64,000 nt of DNA from Sepioteuthis lessoniana (GCA_963585895.1 OY757904.1:71451952-71515951), one strand, 5' to 3'. Positions 10,755 through 22,189 are shown, counted from the first letter of the stretch. Translations and numbers: made by a program. Notes: generated by a model not told the origin, from the letters alone.

Positions 10755-11310
10755 CATGCACACACAAATACACATATCTCATGTTTACCTCTCTTCCTCA
10801 TCAATTCTCTCTCATTGTAAAGGAAAATTTATTTTATCAACTGGGATATTCATGCGTGTATTTACTTTCCAAAAGGGACTCTTTTATTTTTTTTATCATC
10901 CGAACTTTTCCTAAGTAATTGTTTAAAATTATTTTTAACGTTACGATCGGAACTCTCAGAGCCAGACTTTTATCTGCCGTACCTCCGTTAACACTATTAG
11001 ACTCATCCAATTCTTTTTGAATCCTCGACTCTGTCCACAGACTGACACCTAAACATAGCGAAATATTCTCATTGTATCATCCGCCGTGAATATCAACAGT
11101 ACAATATGCCCTTTTTAAATTTATATGGAAGCAAATTTCGTTATGGTGCTGTTTTTATCACGGGCAGTGACCAAAGTCAATAGTTTGCTGCACAGTAGAC
11201 AAAACCTGAAGCAAATAATTACTAAGAGTACCATGTAGATTGTATGAACAAAAATTGAATCAATTGACACTCCAGATCTTGTTTTCTTGATACTACGACC
11301 AAATAATATA
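10755..11310. other. No recognisable feature
   Basis: AT-rich DNA. Short frames on both strands match nothing known to me. Confidence 0.5.
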
Positions 11311-11314
11311 AAGA

Positions 11315-11610
11315 AATCAAGTGGTGTAAGGGTTATCGTCGCAGGAATTGGACACGGCGACATGAGTTCAAACCGTGGACTGATTGCATTTCACATAGCG
11401 CTAATACCTTTGGGAAAGGTATTAATCCAATTATTCTCCCTCCAGCTATGGGTAAATAGTAGGACAGACTAGGTTCTTCAGCCTTGGTGAGGCAACTAGT
11501 CTAGGAGGAGGAAAACTCTGAATTCAAACCTGTTAAACTCCGCATAAAAAAATTGACCTTGTGTCATATCCTGCCCGAGCGGAGGGGTTGGGTAAATATG
11601 ATAAATGGAA
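11315..11610 (+). repeat. Composite tRNA-derived SINE, well preserved
   Basis: The head has 'gtggtgtaagggttatcg' (A-box region) and GAGTTCAAACC (B box, about 11363-11373). The body is 'cctttgggaaaggtatta...ctccagctatgggtaaatag'. A 3' module follows: 'gccttggtgaggcaactagtc', 'ggaaaactctgaattcaaac' and 'cttgtgtcatatcctgcccgagcggaggggttgggtaaatatg'. Parts of the 3' module recur at 15540-15770 and 15990-16200, showing a dispersed family. Pol III transcription is inferred. Confidence 0.7.
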
Positions 11611-11756
11611 CAAATTATTCATTGAAAAATATTCAAAAACCATGATATACGTAACACTAGATAATGATAATAACACCAAACAGAACGAATAGAAACAAAT
11701 ATGAAAGAGGCAAAACATTCTCTGCATAAATCTAATTTCCTTTAATTTATTTCTGT

Positions 11757-11815
11757 TTGTTTTGTTTGTTTTGTTTTACGGCATATGAACCTCATCGGTC
11801 ATTTTATGCCGAATC
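11757..11815 (-). repeat. SINE 3' tail
   Basis: 'ttttacggcatatgaacctcatcggtcattttatgccga' is the reverse of the shared tail 'ggcattaaataacctacaaaggttgatatgccataaa'. Confidence 0.55.
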
Positions 11816-12059
11816 AAGTCAAGAAAAAAAAGTCTGAAAAGAAATTCAAAGCAGCGTTCTTAGGAATTAATGATAAATTTTAGATAATTAGTTGGTTATT
11901 TGTTTTTTATTAGGAGTTTATTTGTAGGGAATCATAATCATAAAAAAAAAATCTGTAAAACAGGATGGGGAAGGGATCAGATTGTTAGAATATTTCTAGT
12001 AAAGAAAGGGTTTATAGAAGTAATTTGGTCTAATTGTAAATTTCTTTAGATTTTTGTGT

Positions 12060-12310
12060 ATAACTTCACTGTTTTTAGAAATTATATCACATTATTTATT
12101 TCAGTGTTTTGGAACAGTTCCTTCATATTGTCTGCACTATAGAAGGTTTTTCTTATATGGGTTCGGTCGGTACATTCGATACGAATGTGCTTCACAGTAT
12201 ATTTGGCCTGGCATGCATAACACCTTGGTTGTTGTTCTTCTTCGAGTAAATAAGAGTGTATTATCCTTGTATGACCTATCCGGAGTCTGGACAATGTAAT
12301 TTCTTCTTTT
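12060..12310 (-). pseudogene. LINE C-terminal fragment (RNase H / zinc-knuckle region)
   Basis: Read on the minus strand: RLRIGHTRIIHSYLL, then CYACQAKYTVKHIRIEC (a C-x2-C...H...C arrangement), then FYSADNMKELFQN. The motif order 'LRxGHT(R)xxHSYLL - CxxC - TVxHIxxEC - ELF' is what I associate with the end of the RNase H domain of I/Jockey-type LINE polyproteins. Upstream, the same text continues in another frame (EEITL versus RRNYIVQTPDR), so there is a frameshift near 12295. About 75 codons survive. Neither the RT nor a complete RNase H is present. Confidence 0.65.
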
Positions 12311-12369
12311 CGGTTTTTTTTTAAGCTTTGCTTCCATTCCCCAAGCGTGGGTTAGTATTTTCATTATAA

Positions 12370-12475
12370 GTGGAGCAATCCAGGGAAAGGAGTAGCGCCC
12401 TCTCATAAACCTCGGTGTAGAAGCTGTAGAAAAGGAAGCCTTCCGGTTGCCCTCTCTATGGTCACCATCAACTAT
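12370..12475 (+). repeat. SINE body fragment, second family
   Basis: 'gtggagcaatccagggaaaggagtagcgccctctcataaacctcggtgtagaagctg' and 'ctctatggtcaccatcaact' align with 4090-4200. The tRNA-like head is missing. Confidence 0.6.
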
Positions 12476-12479
12476 GCAG

Positions 12480-13180
12480 ATTATGTTCGTTTTTTTTTTA
12501 CTGATCTTCGCTTAGTTTGTACCTTGGCCAGAAGAACGGAATACTCATTGAGAATCAAACACTGGCAATGGTCCTTTATGCTCACCATTATATCAAGCTT
12601 AATGGGTTTTCTATTTTCCTGGGAAAATGAAGTGTTTCATAGCAGTTTTGGGGAATTTTCTATATTAATGAAAAACTTGCCTTATTAAAACACATTTCTA
12701 ATTTAATTAGTTCGTTAGTTTATCACAGTATTTTGGTTCTGTTTATAAAGAAAATTTTTATCGTATTCGAATCGAACATTGCTTCAGCAGTTTAGATTTT
12801 CACTTTTTCTAAAGAGCGATATTCAGGCCTAACTTTTTAAAAGCACGCTGAGAGATCCAGTCGCTCATAAAAGTAGAATCAAGGAGATGTATTGTCAAGT
12901 TCATATGCGATTCTCTTGCGTTTTATTTTTATGATAACCCGGGTAATTGTCAATAAAAACATTTTTATTAAATTTTAAACTGAATAGAATAATGGTGTTT
13001 ATCGTCTTTAGATCATATCGGTCTCTATTAATTTATAAAAACGATGCAAGTAATAGTGTTTTTTATAATAAAAAGATAATGTCATTATACCCTATTTCCT
13101 ATATTTGATATCAGGGACGATCAAAGGTATGATAAAATATTCGAAGTTAACAATCAATATTTTTTCAACACATATCTCTC
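12480..13180. other. No recognisable feature
   Basis: About 700 bp of AT-rich DNA without motifs. Confidence 0.5.
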
Positions 13181-13183
13181 TCA

Positions 13184-13186
<3 letters not shown>

Positions 13187-13238
<52 letters not shown>
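13187..13238. repeat. (TA)n flanked by inverted TCTCTC/GAGAGA
   Basis: A TA tract with 'tctctctcaatg' on the left and 'atgagagagaga' on the right, so the whole is an imperfect palindrome. Confidence 0.9.
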
Positions 13239-13240
<2 letters not shown>

Positions 13241-13505
13241 GAGAGAGAGAGTGACAGAGACAGAGAAAGAGAGAGATTGGTAGATTATTGCCATTTAGAT
13301 CATTATTTTTTGTTTTGTTTTGTTTCAGCTCTTATCTACTGTGTAGCAAACAAGATTTAGTTGGTCAATATATGTGATAAAAGCAGTTCCATGACACAAT
13401 TCACTCCACCAAAAATTCGGAAACAACATGCGGTACTGCTTGATATTCACTACGAAAATCCAATACAGGTTATCCACTGGGTACTTATCATTCTTTGGAC
13501 GAATT

Positions 13506-13507
<2 letters not shown>

Positions 13508-13571
<64 letters not shown>
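13508..13571. repeat. (TA)n, left border of a transposase fossil
   Basis: A TA tract of about 32 units. Confidence 0.95.
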
Positions 13572-13574
<3 letters not shown>

Positions 13575-14146
13575 AAGAAAACCTCACCCCCACAGCATAT
13601 CATTGTGTTTGGAGTTGACACTAGAGATGGCGTCCTTATGCATCCATTTATCGTCCTAATTGGCCTCAGACTCAATATAGACTTACATCAAACGCCTAGA
13701 GGAGGATGTGCTGCCCTGAATTATGGCTGTGACAGCTGGAAAACCGTACATTTGGCCACAGGGCCCTTCATCATGTCTCAGAAGCAGGAGAACACAGTCT
13801 TTGCTGTGAAAAACTTCTTCAAACATATCAACACTAAAATCTAGCTTCCAAATCTCCTAATTAGCTATCCCCTTCATTATCATATGTAAGGCGTTGTTGA
13901 GCGAGAAAACAAAATTAAAACCTCATACATCATCAAAGAGAAACTGAAGGCATGGATAATGGCAGCATTTATCGAATAAGCTGGAAGACCTTCAGAAGCC
14001 TTTCGGGAGATTTCGAAATCATCTGGAGGTCGAGGTTGAAACCAATGGCGATTTCTTTAAATAATTTTAGTCTAAATCATTCCAAGATATTTCTTGTTGG
14101 TTTGGAAAATATGTCTTATTAAGTGAGATATCAGAGTTATTTTCAT

Positions 14147-14149
<3 letters not shown>
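13575..14149 (+). pseudogene. mariner/Tc1-superfamily transposase fossil
   Basis: Plus-strand reading gives PPQHIIVFGVDTRDGVLMHP, GLRLNIDLHQT, then SWKTVHLATGPFIMSQK and ENTVFAVKNFF. A stop follows at about 13842-13844. In the same reading, GVVEREN and EKLKAWIMAAF continue the homology. The order corresponds to the second half of IS630/Tc1/mariner transposases (VFGVV-SSDG..., QQDSAPxH, WPPxSPDLNPLDYYVWGVVERE). Positions where the QQD and PDLNPLDY aspartates are expected read 'TGPFIMSQK' and 'SYPLHYHM', so the catalytic residues are lost. The N-terminal half is cut off by (TA)n. Another (TA)n begins at about 14150. Confidence 0.7.

Positions 14150-14201
<52 letters not shown>
14150..14201. repeat. 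(TA)n microsatellite
   Basis: TA tract closing the transposase-fossil block. Confidence 0.95.
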
Positions 14202-14204
<3 letters not shown>

Positions 14205-14205
<1 letters not shown>

Positions 14206-14519
14206 AAATGGTAGATTTTGGTAAATCTGACAAGTTAATAAAAATTAGTTGAAAAGTAGATAAATAAACCGAACACTTAAAACCGGTTTACTAATGATAT
14301 TGAGTATTTTATTCAAGGAAGAAATACTTCACATAATTTTTTAAAGATTTTTTGTACATTTTAGCAAGAGAGAAAATAGATAGACTAATGATGAAAATAT
14401 TAAAAGATATATCATGGAAGGGAAAGGGTCTTAAGACAAAAGATAGATAAGGAAAGAAAAGGTGAGAATAGATATAGGTTTGTGTGATGGTGGTTTATCA
14501 ACTCTTCCACTTATTTTTA

Positions 14520-14520
<1 letters not shown>
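14205..14520. other. No recognisable feature
   Basis: AT-rich DNA. Nothing was identified. Confidence 0.5.

Positions 14521-14582
<62 letters not shown>
14521..14582. repeat. Compound (CA)n(TA)n microsatellite
   Basis: CA run at 14521-14551 passing directly into a TA run. Confidence 0.95.
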
Positions 14583-14585
<3 letters not shown>

Positions 14586-14730
14586 TAGAACAGATCATAA
14601 TGTGGTTATCCCATAGGAGAAAAACTGATAGTCACCAATAACCGTTGATTTTGGGACATCGTTATTTTAACTGATACCTAAATATACCCTATCACCGATG
14701 TTTAGCACTCTTCTTTCATAGATAAAGTGC

Positions 14731-14734
<4 letters not shown>

Positions 14735-14786
<52 letters not shown>

Positions 14787-14825
14787 TAGAAAGAGAGAGA
14801 AAATAGAGAGAGAGAGAGAGATAGA
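14735..14825. repeat. Compound (TA)n(GA)n microsatellite
   Basis: TA run to about 14769, then imperfect GA repeats. Confidence 0.95.
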
Positions 14826-15087
14826 GTGAGAAATTATTTCGTATAAATATATTTCTTCGAGTGTAAACCTACTATGTTACTAGCTGACATATTATCTGAA
14901 AGTTTATTTCTACGTTTTATTGATCATTGAATGTAATTAATGACAAAATGTGACTTCACCTGTATTAATGTAGAAAATCATTTTGAAGGGAAAATGCTTT
15001 TATGTCAAAATTATTTCAACAAATCATACGATACTTATTGATAAACCAACTTATCCATCCATAGCGTTACAAAAATATCACACACAC
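14826..15087. other. No recognisable feature
   Basis: AT-rich DNA. Nothing was identified. Confidence 0.5.
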
Positions 15088-15089
15088 AT

Positions 15090-15166
<77 letters not shown>
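15088..15166. repeat. Compound (TA)n(TG)n microsatellite
   Basis: TA run at 15095-15137 then TG run at 15138-15165. GATA-like repeats follow to 15210. Confidence 0.95.
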
Positions 15167-15169
<3 letters not shown>

Positions 15170-15334
15170 TCTCTCTTTTAGATAGATAGATGCATAGATA
15201 GATTGATAGAAGGAAATGAAAACCTGAGCTAGATTTCTGGATAGATCAATATTTGATGAGCCTCCATATAAACGTTTGACGATGCAAAAAATCTATTCCA
15301 CTCTATGAGAAACGGCTTTGATACTTCCTGATGG

Positions 15335-15400
15335 TTTGATTGATTGATTTTAATGGTATGTCAACATGTCAATGGTTATTTTATGCTTGGAGATAAGAGA
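15335..15400 (-). repeat. SINE 3' tail
   Basis: 'tgattttaatggtatgtcaacatgtcaatggttattttatgc' is a reversed, mutated SINE tail. Confidence 0.5.
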
Positions 15401-15539
15401 ATCGCGTGTATTGTACCGTCGAAACATCATATGCAAAATTCAGATCAACAATTCGTCATATGCAGGAGGAAATACAAAACCAGATAAATCTAATTCTAGC
15501 TGAGAATAAAGGCTGAAAATGGCGTAACCAGCATTTTAT

Positions 15540-15770
15540 GAGGAGGTGCGATTTTGCGCAATGTTTTTTGCTCAGTTCAAATCCTGAAACGAGGCTGTAT
15601 TTCACTTTCAGCTAATATCTCTCCTCAACTATATATACAAATAGTTGGGTAGACAATCTTCTTTAGCCTTAGTTAAGCAACCAATGATGGAGAAACAAAA
15701 TTTCTAATGTCAAGCCAGTTTCGCTAGGCTTAAAATTATCTCATAACATATCCTCCTTAGACCAAAGTTT
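15540..15770 (+). repeat. Decayed composite SINE
   Basis: A decayed B box (cagttcaaatcctg), then 'gttgggtagacaatcttctttagccttagttaagcaacca', 'ctaatgtcaagccagtttcg' and 'cataacatatcctcct'. The order of landmarks is the same as in 11315-11610. Confidence 0.6.
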
Positions 15771-15774
15771 GTTA

Positions 15775-15775
15775 A

Positions 15776-15857
<82 letters not shown>
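15775..15857. repeat. (TA)n, long
   Basis: About 83 bp of TA with one TG interruption. Confidence 0.95.
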
Positions 15858-15862
<5 letters not shown>

Positions 15863-15989
15863 ACCCCAAAAAATGTAGCAACTTTATTTGCGAATAATAC
15901 CTATGAATTATGTTACCTTAATTTATTATTAAAGAGATTTTGCTTTTTTCGCCAATAACTTCTATTTTAATAAATATTTTTTAATGGAA

Positions 15990-16200
15990 GCTACAGAAGA
16001 AACGAGTGACACTATGATCCTGAAGAAAATCATGAATCTAATTATTCCCCTGTTCACTGATTTGGGCAGACTGAGCTCTTTAAATTTGATAAGGTGACCA
16101 GTATAGAAGAAGGAAAACTGAAAGCAACTTAAGATTTTACCTTGTGTCATAACTTGCCGATGACGGAAGGGTTAAGTAAACATATACCTCAACATTTTAT
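15990..16200 (+). repeat. SINE 3' module fragment
   Basis: 'gaaggaaaactgaaagcaacttaag', 'accttgtgtcataacttgccgatgacggaagggttaagtaaac' match the 3' module of the SINE at 11315-11610. Confidence 0.6.
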
Positions 16201-16840
16201 GTAAATGTATTTTTAATGTCAATGGAAGAAAAGATTCGAACCTCAAGAAAAATATAATCCTTCACATGAGCAACCCATTCACATTTATTCAAATTAGCTA
16301 AGAAACGCCATAGGACTTGAAAGGTGTTGTAAATTGCTTTTGAGTGGCAACTTGATTAATATAATCCACCTGCAACGGCTGAATACAATCCTTCGAGCAA
16401 ACATTTACTTAGATAAAAGATTGCCTTTCAAATTGTCATAAAGTCTCAGTCCGCAGTAGCAGTAAATCAACAAAAGCGTTTTTGATTTATATCGACATTA
16501 CAAATGACTTCCTCCACTTGTAACAATAAAAAAAATACAACAAATCTTGACTCTTTCAATGCCAGAGCAGAAAATTTATTCTAGACTGGGCAGTACAAGA
16601 GAATGAAAAACAAATGTCTACAACAGACATACAGACGTGATCACACACACCAAAAAAAAAAAAAAAAAAAATCCACGAAATCTCGGTTAAATAGAAATAA
16701 AGCCAAAAATACAATGAAGTTGCTTATGAAGTCTTTTTTTTTCTCTTTCATATAACTTAAAACGCACTTTTCAATTGTTTATTGGTATGGTTACATTAGT
16801 AATCTCCAAAGTATAATTTGAAGGCACTTAAAGAATTTAT
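16200..16840. other. No recognisable feature
   Basis: AT-rich, with an A run at 16653-16671. No element was identified. Confidence 0.5.
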
Positions 16841-16844
16841 TGAT

Positions 16845-17015
16845 TGATTTATTTTAACGGAATGGGTCTAGGGTTATTGAATGCTTTAAAGGTTAGTGCT
16901 TTGCATTTATTCTACGATTTTATTTACTCTTTATTTTGTTCTGGTTTGGTTTCTTTGTTTAATGGCATATCAACTTTCCTGAGTTATTCAATGAATAATC
17001 CATTCTTGTAGATTT
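16845..17015 (-). repeat. Two SINE 3' tails in series
   Basis: One decayed tail at 16845-16905 ('attttaacggaatgggtctagggttattgaatgc') and one at 16955-17010 ('tttaatggcatatcaactttcctgagttattcaatg'). Confidence 0.5.
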
Positions 17016-17270
17016 GTTTGTTTGTTTGTTTGGGTTTTATGGCATATTTATCTTCGTTGGTTATTTAATGCCAAATCCATTTTTATTCTAATAAACAGTT
17101 CTATTTTAAACAATTCAGTTAGTATAAGTATAGTTTTTGTTTATACTGAGTTAAATGTCAAAACAGTTCTATTTTAATCTGTTTAGTTTAGCATAAGTAG
17201 ACAATTTACATGTTAGAACAGACTTATTACAAGCAGTTTAGTAGAATGTCAATCTATAAAGAATAGAAAT
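17015..17270 (-). repeat. Composite repeat, tail plus minisatellite, headless
   Basis: The tail 'gttttatggcatatttatcttcgttggttatttaatgccaaatccattttt' is followed by about three minisatellite units ('acagttctattttaaacaattcagttagtataagtatag...'). These are the reverse complement of the ~55-bp unit seen at 51366-52060. The head is absent. Confidence 0.75.
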
Positions 17271-17394
17271 ATTTACTGAAGTTATCTTCGAAGAAGTGAA
17301 AGACAAGAAGTCTCCCTTAATTACACAGAAAAAACCTTATTACAATGGCAGGTTCTATAAAAGCTTAGAAACTGTCCATTGTTGCCTGTTGTTA

Positions 17395-17495
17395 TTTACT
17401 TTGTTTGACTGTGGCACAAGGTTAGATGTTTTGGGCACCCCGTTAGAATCGAACCAACTAACAATTGTCTGTGATCTCACTTAGTGATCATGACA
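17395..17495 (-). repeat. tRNA-derived SINE head
   Basis: On the minus strand: 'ggtgtcatgatcactaagtgagatcac' (A-box side), then GTTGGTTCGATTCT (B box, about 17448-17461), then 'aacggggtgcccaaaacatc'. No cloverleaf closes around it, so it is not a functional tRNA gene. Confidence 0.6.
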
Positions 17496-17499
17496 CCAT

Positions 17500-19540
17500 T
17501 GAAGAAGATACGCAAAAATATCAGTTACAATCCATGCAAATACTTATTGTTTTGTCGTTGTATTATGGTCTTCTGTTAGGTCTTCTGTTGGTGTATGGAG
17601 CATTTAGTTACATGTCATGAATATGAACCAGATTATTTTTTTGATTGACCAAGTTATGCAAGTTTAATCACTTGTGATGCCATTTTACAAAGAGTTTCAG
17701 AATCATAACTACCATTTATACTCGTGTTATGAACGACTACGTTTATTGAATGACCTCTACGACTTAAAGGTATTTTTCATCTGTTATGGCGTGTTATAAA
17801 CTACAAATACCTTTTGACTTCGCTAGCCCAAAAAGATTTTTAATCAGTATCCTATGAATTTTAAAAACATTCAAACACTTAACTATTCTTTCAAAAAAGC
17901 TGTAGTACATTCGTCAAACTTGTTTTTTAATTAAATGTTACTTTATCATTAAAGCAGTTTATTTTGCAAGAATATAATATCAGATCGTTTCATAAAATGA
18001 CTAAAAGAATTATTCACAATACTTGGTTAATATATCAAAAACATAAGCCATCGTGTCCATGGTTCAGTCTAATTTGCTGTTGGTTTTACCTAACATTTTT
18101 TTCGCACAGCGGTCTAATAAAAAAAATCTTTTAGTTTAAATAAGTATGTTTTACATAAATACATTATGCAAATATAATATGCATTGATGTAATATAGAGT
18201 AGACGATATTAGGTAAAACTGTATTATCGCAAATAACAGCCTTTGCTTATGCATAGGCTATGGCAAGATTAGGCTTAGAACCATTTTAAGCTTCGACGTT
18301 TCAAAAACATATCTTGGTTTATGAATGATCCCTTGATTATGAGGTGAAGAATTTGTCTTGCAAATACGTTCATTACACAAGTATATATGGGATCTGTTTT
18401 TTTTTTTCTTTTTCTTTTGTTGTTTTTGTTCAGATCAGCTTCTGAATTGAGTCTATTTAAATTCCATTCATTTTGACCCCAGTGATCGAGCGCAGAAATT
18501 TTAAATAACCAAATTACTCACCACTATAATCAGCTTTTTTGTGTAACACATAGGTTGTCATTTTTGTAGACTCATTTTTTTTCTGTTCTAAATTTGGGCT
18601 TGGATATGGAGTCTATGGACTGTCAATAAACTGGATGATTTGTTTGCATTATACGAACTGCTTCTTCCATTCTTTCCATTTTCTTTTCATTCATGTTTAC
18701 ATTGTGCATTTATGTTATTTTATTATCATTAAGTTCCTGCGAATGACACCAGAGACGACATGAATAGAATTGGGAAAAAATACAGTCATTGTTTAAATAA
18801 AATATCCATTTCGAGATTGCCGGAAGGTTACAAATACAAAAGATATCTGAGAAAAGCTGTCGAGGATTGCAGCTGGTATGTTGTGATAAAATATTTATTT
18901 AGCAAAATTACATTAAGGCAATCTCCTATATCCTCTAAGCAAGGAAATCAGGTCATTAAATAATGGCAATATTTCTTATAAACTTTTATTTTACCTTGTT
19001 CTTAAAACTCTGACAAATAAAGCAATACTATGTCGACGTTTTAGCAATATTTTCATGGTAAATCCAGTGAAGATAGCTATTTATTAGTAAACCTTACTTT
19101 GGCTTTCGAAACGACTTCAGTAGAACACGTCGGGTAACTAATAGATGTTAGTATAGCAAGATAACTACAAAGAATTTTTATATTTATATTACTTAAATCG
19201 AAATAGGATACAATTAAGTTTAATATTTATCCAAGAGATTCAGTTCAGTACCCCAGATTGTTGTGAGACTACCCAATCAAAACTTTTCCCAACATCAATA
19301 ACATTTTATCTCCAGTTACTTATGAACAGCGTCGGATGCATATATGGTTTCAGCAGGCTATATTCCCGGGTCTCTTACTCAAAGAGAACCTTCACTAACT
19401 TTAAAACAAAGAATCAATGATCGATTATATCACAAGGCCGTATGTCTGAAATAAGTAATATAAGCATATAAACTGATAAACGAACTGATTAGTGTATTAT
19501 GGAAATATATCTATGAAAAACAACATTTTTTTAAATAAAA
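17500..19540. other. No recognisable feature
   Basis: About 2 kb of AT-rich DNA. The frames found are short and lack known motifs. Confidence 0.5.
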
Positions 19541-19550
19541 TTATATATAT

Positions 19551-20040
19551 TGTCATCCACAGACAGACTGTTTCGTTCTATCAGAACTATTCAGTGGGGC
19601 TAGACACGCAGGACGCTCGAAGCCGGGATCGAAACCTGTCCAACTTTACGTTAGACTATGCTTCAAACCTGTCTGCCAACCAAGCGGAATACGTTGGCTT
19701 AGAGAATTTTAAGGTATTTATTTTAGCAACAGCAGCAGCAGCCTTTGTTTACATTTTTAATACCTTATCGGCTACCAGAGTGCTCAATTCTTACGAAGAG
19801 CTTTGCATTACGCTAGGGGCGACCGACAATTCCTTCGCCAGAGTGCTCAACCCCCATGGGGGAGCGTATATATTGTCATCCACAGACAGACTGTTTCGTT
19901 CTATCAGAACTCTTCAGTGTGGCTTGACACGCAGGACGCTCGAAGCCGGGATCGAAACCCGTCCAACTAAGCTTCAAACCTGTCGGCCAACCAAGCGGAC
20001 TACGTTGGCTTAGAGAACTTTAAGGTAATACATTTGAAAT
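19551..20040 (+). repeat. 323-bp-period tandem duplication
   Basis: Two copies of a ~165-bp conserved block ('tgtcatccacagacagactgtttcgttctatcagaac' through 'aagcgga.tacgttggcttagagaa.tttaaggta') start at 19551 and 19874. A ~155-bp spacer holding (CAG)n-like and 'gagtgctcaa' repeats lies between them. Copy 2 lacks about 13 bp ('tttacgttagactatg' region). A 173-codon frame crosses both copies. Because 323 is not a multiple of three, the two copies are read in different frames, so this frame is not a conserved protein. Confidence 0.85.
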
Positions 20041-21135
20041 GAAATGGCTGCCTTCTGAACCCCAGTGGACCTCGTGACTATCTGCTTAACTGAAAGCAAA
20101 ATGGTCAACAACGAGAATTTTCATGGTAAGTGCGCGAAGTACTCATACGAGAATTTCTGTTTTTAATGGATCATTTACTAATCGACAGAGATAAAAGAAT
20201 GACCTTAAATTATGGAGTTATCGATCCCCTCATTGAGAATGAGGTACGATTTACGTAACAAGAAGATATATCCCTCATCCACTAAGAAAAATAAAACTTC
20301 GCTTCTCTGCATTTGAGGCAAGCCCGGACGAAGGATGAAATGCACAAATAAAGTAAGGGTTATTTTTTCTTAGAGCATGTGTCATCATTTTCCTTTTAAC
20401 TTTTTCTTTTAATTTTTGTGAACTTGATTTAATCTCTTTATCTCGTCTTTGTCTGTGACGTGATATATTCCTTATTCTTTGGTTTTCACCAATGTTTTAG
20501 AGGTCGGCATGGATTACTGTCGAAATATTATCAATGACGTTTAATCATGTTATTTTCAAGCAGTTGCTAGAGCTTCACATGCTCTCTAGCATTTAAGCAG
20601 GATTTGCTTCTGAATGCGAATGCAATCAACAAAAATTGCATTCTCATTCAGGAACAATTCTCATAAAATAAATTTACTTTTACAACGATCTTATAAATCG
20701 TCGTGACTAAATAAATTAGATATTTACAAAAAATATTGTTCAATATATTCCCAATGTTTACCGTGCTTATGAATTTTATCTCTTTATAACATTCCTGCTA
20801 AGCATTGATAGCAATATTTGTCATCGGAGTACATAAAATGACCGGTTCATTTTGGTTCTACCGACTAAAGAAAATTGTTAATCTAATCAGAGTTGGCACA
20901 TTTTATTCAAAATCAGTTAATTGTAAATAAAACCAATGTTTGTTCAAAAATGATTCCTGGCATTAATATTTGATAATGTAGTGATTGTTTTGTGAGGGAG
21001 ATGATATTTGTTTGTCAGATACCAGTGTTTTTCTTTAGTTTTGGGGAACTTTTTTACGTAAAATTTCCTGGCTCCAAATAGAAAATTAAAGCTTCGAATG
21101 AGACAGGATGTTTTAAAATGAGAAAATTAATTTAA
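20040..21135. other. No recognisable feature
   Basis: About 1.1 kb, AT-rich. Nothing was identified. Confidence 0.5.
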
Positions 21136-21136
21136 G

Positions 21137-21137
<1 letters not shown>

Positions 21138-21185
<48 letters not shown>

Positions 21186-21204
21186 TAATAATAATAATAA
21201 TAAT
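21138..21204. repeat. (TAA)n microsatellite
   Basis: Near-perfect TAA/AAT array with a single TGA interruption. Confidence 0.95.
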
Positions 21205-21542
21205 GAAAGAGAATTTAAAACAGCGCAAGTGATTGTATTATATTTGGAAATATTTAGATTTGTCCAATGAAAGTAAGGCTATTAAATGTCTGACGCCAGT
21301 CTAAATATTGATGAATGTATTAGAAGGCGAGAGAAGATTGAAAAAGTAAAAAGAAAACAAAAGAACATTTGGGGATTGAAACTTAATTTACGAGGAAAAA
21401 AATAAATGAACTATGTTGCCAGAAAGAGAGAACTGTAACAGCATGTTGATTTTTTAAAGTTTTCTTTAGCAGACAAAAATAGAAAGGAAACGGATTAAAA
21501 AAATTGCAGATAGATAGATAGATAGATAGATTGACGTAGTTA

Positions 21543-21620
21543 GGTTGAAATAGATAGATAGGCTGAAGTATATTGACTGAAGTAGAAAACTGAGATAAAT
21601 AGAAACAGATATAAATAAAG

Positions 21621-21687
<67 letters not shown>

Positions 21688-21768
21688 TCTATTCTTTATG
21701 TATGTCTGTTTCTATTTATCTCAGTTAACTAATTAAGTCTATTTACTTCAGCCAATCTATCTCAACCC
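21543..21768. repeat. Long palindrome centred on (TA)n
   Basis: The left arm runs from 'ggttgaaatagatagataggctgaagtat' through 'actgagataaatagaaacagat' to 'aaagtctgatatat'. The right arm, reversed, reads 'ggttgagatagattggctgaagtaaat', 'actgagataaatagaaacagac' and 'agactgatatat'. The arms are about 90 bp with small gaps, and the core is (TA)n at 21626-21685. It could fold into a long hairpin. It may be a foldback/MITE-type element or an inverted duplication; no target duplication was seen. Confidence 0.85.
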
Positions 21769-21773
21769 AACGT

Positions 21774-21795
21774 GTGTGTGTGTGTGTGTGTGTGT
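21774..21795. repeat. (TG)n microsatellite
   Basis: Short TG run next to the palindrome. Confidence 0.9.
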
Positions 21796-21986
21796 TAACA
21801 GAGAGACAAATTCATATTGAGATAAAGAGATAGAGAGAGACAGAGACAGAGATAGAAAAAGAACAAAAAACGCATTCAAGTATCAAAGAAAAACCAACGA
21901 CAGTTAAAGATTGTGCCCATACGTTCTTCAACTTAAACATTCACAAACAGTATTAAAAAAACAAATATGTTCTAATCACTCCGTGG

Positions 21987-21989
<3 letters not shown>

Positions 21990-22052
<63 letters not shown>
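21990..22052. repeat. (TA)n microsatellite
   Basis: About 31 TA units. Confidence 0.95.
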
Positions 22053-22054
<2 letters not shown>

Positions 22055-22141
22055 GTTAGTTCTGATTGTTTGGCATGGTTCATTTGTCTATGCTAAAAAA
22101 TTAAATATATACGCATATATCTTGAAAATAAAATAAACGTA

Positions 22142-22145
<4 letters not shown>

Positions 22146-22187
<42 letters not shown>
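22146..22187. repeat. (CA)n microsatellite
   Basis: About 20 CA units. Confidence 0.95.

Positions 22188-22189
<2 letters not shown>

Noticed and set aside
13361-13618. Tyr-Ile repeat proteins encoded across (TA)n tracts (many places)
   Set aside because: Reading (TA)n in any frame gives YIYI. These frames are microsatellite artefacts.
19492-20013. A 173-codon open frame as a gene
   Set aside because: It crosses the two units of a 323-bp tandem repeat, which are read in different frames. There is no motif.
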